A stretch of DNA of 7,711 nucleotides, from positions 1 to 7,711 of the forward strand of contig CAMZKI010000306.1 in the NCBI GenBank assembly GCA_947311125.1, in the 5' to 3' direction. Below are positions 6,573 to 7,711 of this stretch, piece after piece (within the stretch, counting starts at the first letter, position 1; the number at the start of each line of letters is the position of its first letter). The stretch comes from an uncultured Chlorobiota bacterium (lineage in GTDB: Bacteria; Bacteroidota; Bacteroidia; Bacteroidales; JAADGE01). The notes beneath the pieces were generated by a model. That model ran no database searches. It was not told the DNA's origin and worked only from the letters and a program-made list of their open reading frames with translations. The position numbers were made by a program, and so were the translations under genes.

Positions 6573-7190
6573 TTATTGAAAAAAACTGATACGATCAATT
6601 ATTGAACGCCCGAGAGTCAATTCATCAACATATTGTAATTCACTGCCCACCGAAACTCCTTTTGCCAAAGTAGTAACCCTAACTCCGAAACCGGAAACTT
6701 TCTTGTATGTGTAATAATTTGTTGTTTCACCTTCGGGAGTTGAGTTAAGGGCGAATATAATCTCCTGTATGTCAGAGCTTTTAATACGCTCAATAAGGGA
6801 GTTTATTTCCAAATTATCAGGACCTGTGCCTTCCATAGGAGATATCAGACCTCCGAGAACATGATACAGTCCTTTGTATTGTCCTGTTTTTTCAATTGCT
6901 ATAACATCATTTATATTTTCTACAAGGCAAATTGTCTTTCTGTCTCTTTCTGAATCGGAGCAAATTTCGCAAATCTCATCATCCGAAACATTTTTACAAA
7001 TTTTACATTTTTTTATGTTTTTCTTCAGTTCAATTATCGTTTCTCCGAATAAGTTAACTTCCTCTTCCGATTTTTTCAGAAGGTGCAAAACTAGTCTGAG
7101 GGCAGTTTTACCGCCTATCCCGGGAAGTTTTGAGAATTCTTCTACCGCATTGTTCAATAATTTTGACGAATATTTGTTTTCCTGATACAT
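6573..7190 (-). CDS. recR: Recombination mediator protein RecR
   Basis: A 205-residue RecR, the usual length. It acts with RecO (and RecF) to load RecA onto SSB-coated single-stranded DNA at gaps during recombinational repair. From the N-terminus: YSSKLLNNAVEEFSKLPGIG with a helix-hairpin-helix (LPGIGGKTALRL, about 22-33); a four-cysteine zinc site (C62, C65, C74, C77 as CxxC...CxxC); a Toprim domain starting at ICLVENINDV (about 87-96) with the conserved glutamate E91 and LGGLISPMEGTGPDNL; and a C-terminal Walker B-like region (GVSVGSELQYVDELTLGRS). I chose the ATG at 7188-7190. A TTG seven codons upstream (7209-7211) would add MLSFVIK, which is not seen in RecR proteins, while family members start just before the YxSKLL block. 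No Shine-Dalgarno sequence is visible. It follows the LOG-family gene after 49 bp and precedes the PLP enzyme by 25 bp. Confidence 0.95.
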   Translation of the reverse strand: MYQENKYSSKLLNNAVEEFSKLPGIGGKTALRLVLHLLKKSEEEVNLFGETIIELKKNIKKCKICKNVSDDEICEICSDSERDRKTICLVENINDVIAIEKTGQYKGLYHVLGGLISPMEGTGPDNLEINSLIERIKSSDIQEIIFALNSTPEGETTNYYTYKKVSGFGVRVTTLAKGVSVGSELQYVDELTLGRSIIDRISFFQ

Positions 7191-7239
7191 TTTTATAACA
7201 AAACTTAACAATTCAAATATTTATATCACAATTTTATGT

Positions 7240-7711
7240 TTAAAACCATTTTTTTATATTTTCGGGCGGAGTGTATTTTTTTATATATTCAAAAGCGTTT
7301 TCCGTATTATCTGTAACAAAATAATATTCCCGATAATATTCTTTGGCAAATTTTTCTTTATATATTGTTTCGTAAAACTCTAACAGATTATCATAAAAAC
7401 CGTTTATGTTTAAAATTACGACAGGTTTATTATGATAACCGAGATGTTTTAATGTAAGCACTTCCGATAATTCTTCCAATGTTCCGAAACCTCCGGGCAA
7501 CGCAATAAAAACATCCGCAAGTTCTTCAAGCTTTGCTTTTCGTGAGTGCATATCCGGGGTAACAATAAGTTTGTCGGCAATTTCACAAGCTAAGTTATTA
7601 TCTTTTATTTTTTGAGGAATAACTCCTGTAATTTTTCCTTTGTTTTCTTTTACGACAAGTGCCAATTTACGCATTAATCCGACATTAGCTCCGCCGAATA
7701 ATAAAATATCG
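7240..7711 (-). CDS. LOG-family protein (TIGR00730 type), 5' end cut by window edge
   Basis: The reading frame stays open to the right edge, so an internal ATG at 7672-7674 is not the start. The 12 codons before it read DILLFGGANVGL, which with the following Met form the GGxxxGLM nucleotide-binding loop conserved near the N-terminus of LOG (Lonely Guy) proteins. Further on come ITGVIP, then MHSRKAKLEELAD and LPGGFGTLEEL. These last two carry the catalytic arginine and the PGGxGTxxE motif. LKHLGYHNKPVVILNINGFYDNLL is also typical. Characterised members cleave cytokinin riboside 5'-monophosphates or other nucleoside 5'-monophosphates to base plus ribose 5-phosphate. The physiological role in Bacteroidota is unclear, and the old label 'lysine decarboxylase' for this family is a misannotation. 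The visible 156 residues probably lack only about 30-40 at the N-terminus. It is the most upstream visible gene of the probable LOG-recR-PLP transcript. Confidence 0.88.
   Translation of the reverse strand, partial: DILLFGGANVGLMRKLALVVKENKGKITGVIPQKIKDNNLACEIADKLIVTPDMHSRKAKLEELADVFIALPGGFGTLEELSEVLTLKHLGYHNKPVVILNINGFYDNLLEFYETIYKEKFAKEYYREYYFVTDNTENAFEYIKKYTPPENIKKWF

Noticed and set aside
5544..7185. Plus-strand frames at 5544-5819 and 6874-7185
   Set aside because: The first reads through the bidirectional terminator into antisense of the PLP enzyme; the second is antisense to recR. Neither has recognisable protein features.
7191..7211. Upstream TTG start for RecR adding seven residues
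   Set aside because: RecR proteins begin just before the YxSKLL block, and the ATG at 7188-7190 gives the usual length. The extra MLSFVIK has no family support.
7214..7221. AATATTTG on the minus strand as a possible recR promoter -7 box
   Set aside because: It misses the first T of TAnnTTTG and I saw no matching -33 element at the right spacing. Co-transcription with the upstream LOG-family gene is simpler.

Overview
The window is AT-rich chromosomal DNA that reads as Bacteroidota, probably Bacteroidales. Three things point there. The protein set includes an EF-G paralogue of the Bacteroides EF-G2 type, a PpiD-like anchored isomerase opening with MATLQKIRNAGP, and a Bacteroidota-style LptF/LptG permease start. 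Starts are preceded by A/T-rich leaders with no Shine-Dalgarno sequence. Candidate promoters fit the Bacteroidota TAnnTTTG (-7) pattern. This is ordinary core-genome territory: I see no mobile element, CRISPR array, tRNA/rRNA gene or defence cassette.

Left part (1-3353) is all on the minus strand. It holds a truncated LptF/LptG permease start (1-122), a Rho-independent terminator (about 201-231), an EF-G paralogue with eroded GTPase motifs (257-2413), a 175-bp spacer with a candidate promoter, and a WalJ/YycJ-type metallo-beta-lactamase-fold hydrolase (2589-3353). Middle: a 125-bp divergent spacer with a 36-bp AT-rich near-perfect palindrome separates that hydrolase from a plus-strand PpiD-like folding factor (3479-5566). 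Right part (5630-7711) is a minus-strand run of a LOG-family protein (cut by the window edge), recR, and a PLP enzyme of the ACC deaminase/D-cysteine desulfhydrase family, spaced 49 and 25 bp apart and plausibly one transcript. It converges on ppiD, and one hairpin at 5592-5624 looks able to terminate both transcripts.

The genes do not form one pathway: they cover translation, envelope biogenesis and protein folding, DNA repair and small-molecule metabolism. The item most worth a second look is the EF-G paralogue. Its tRNA-mimicking domain IV is conserved, but the switch I, DTPGH and NKxD motifs are altered, as expected of the Bacteroides EF-G2 group reported to act in translation without GTP hydrolysis. 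Two candidate regulatory dyads (2497-2518 and 3393-3428) sit on or beside predicted promoters. I found no convincing new multi-gene system.
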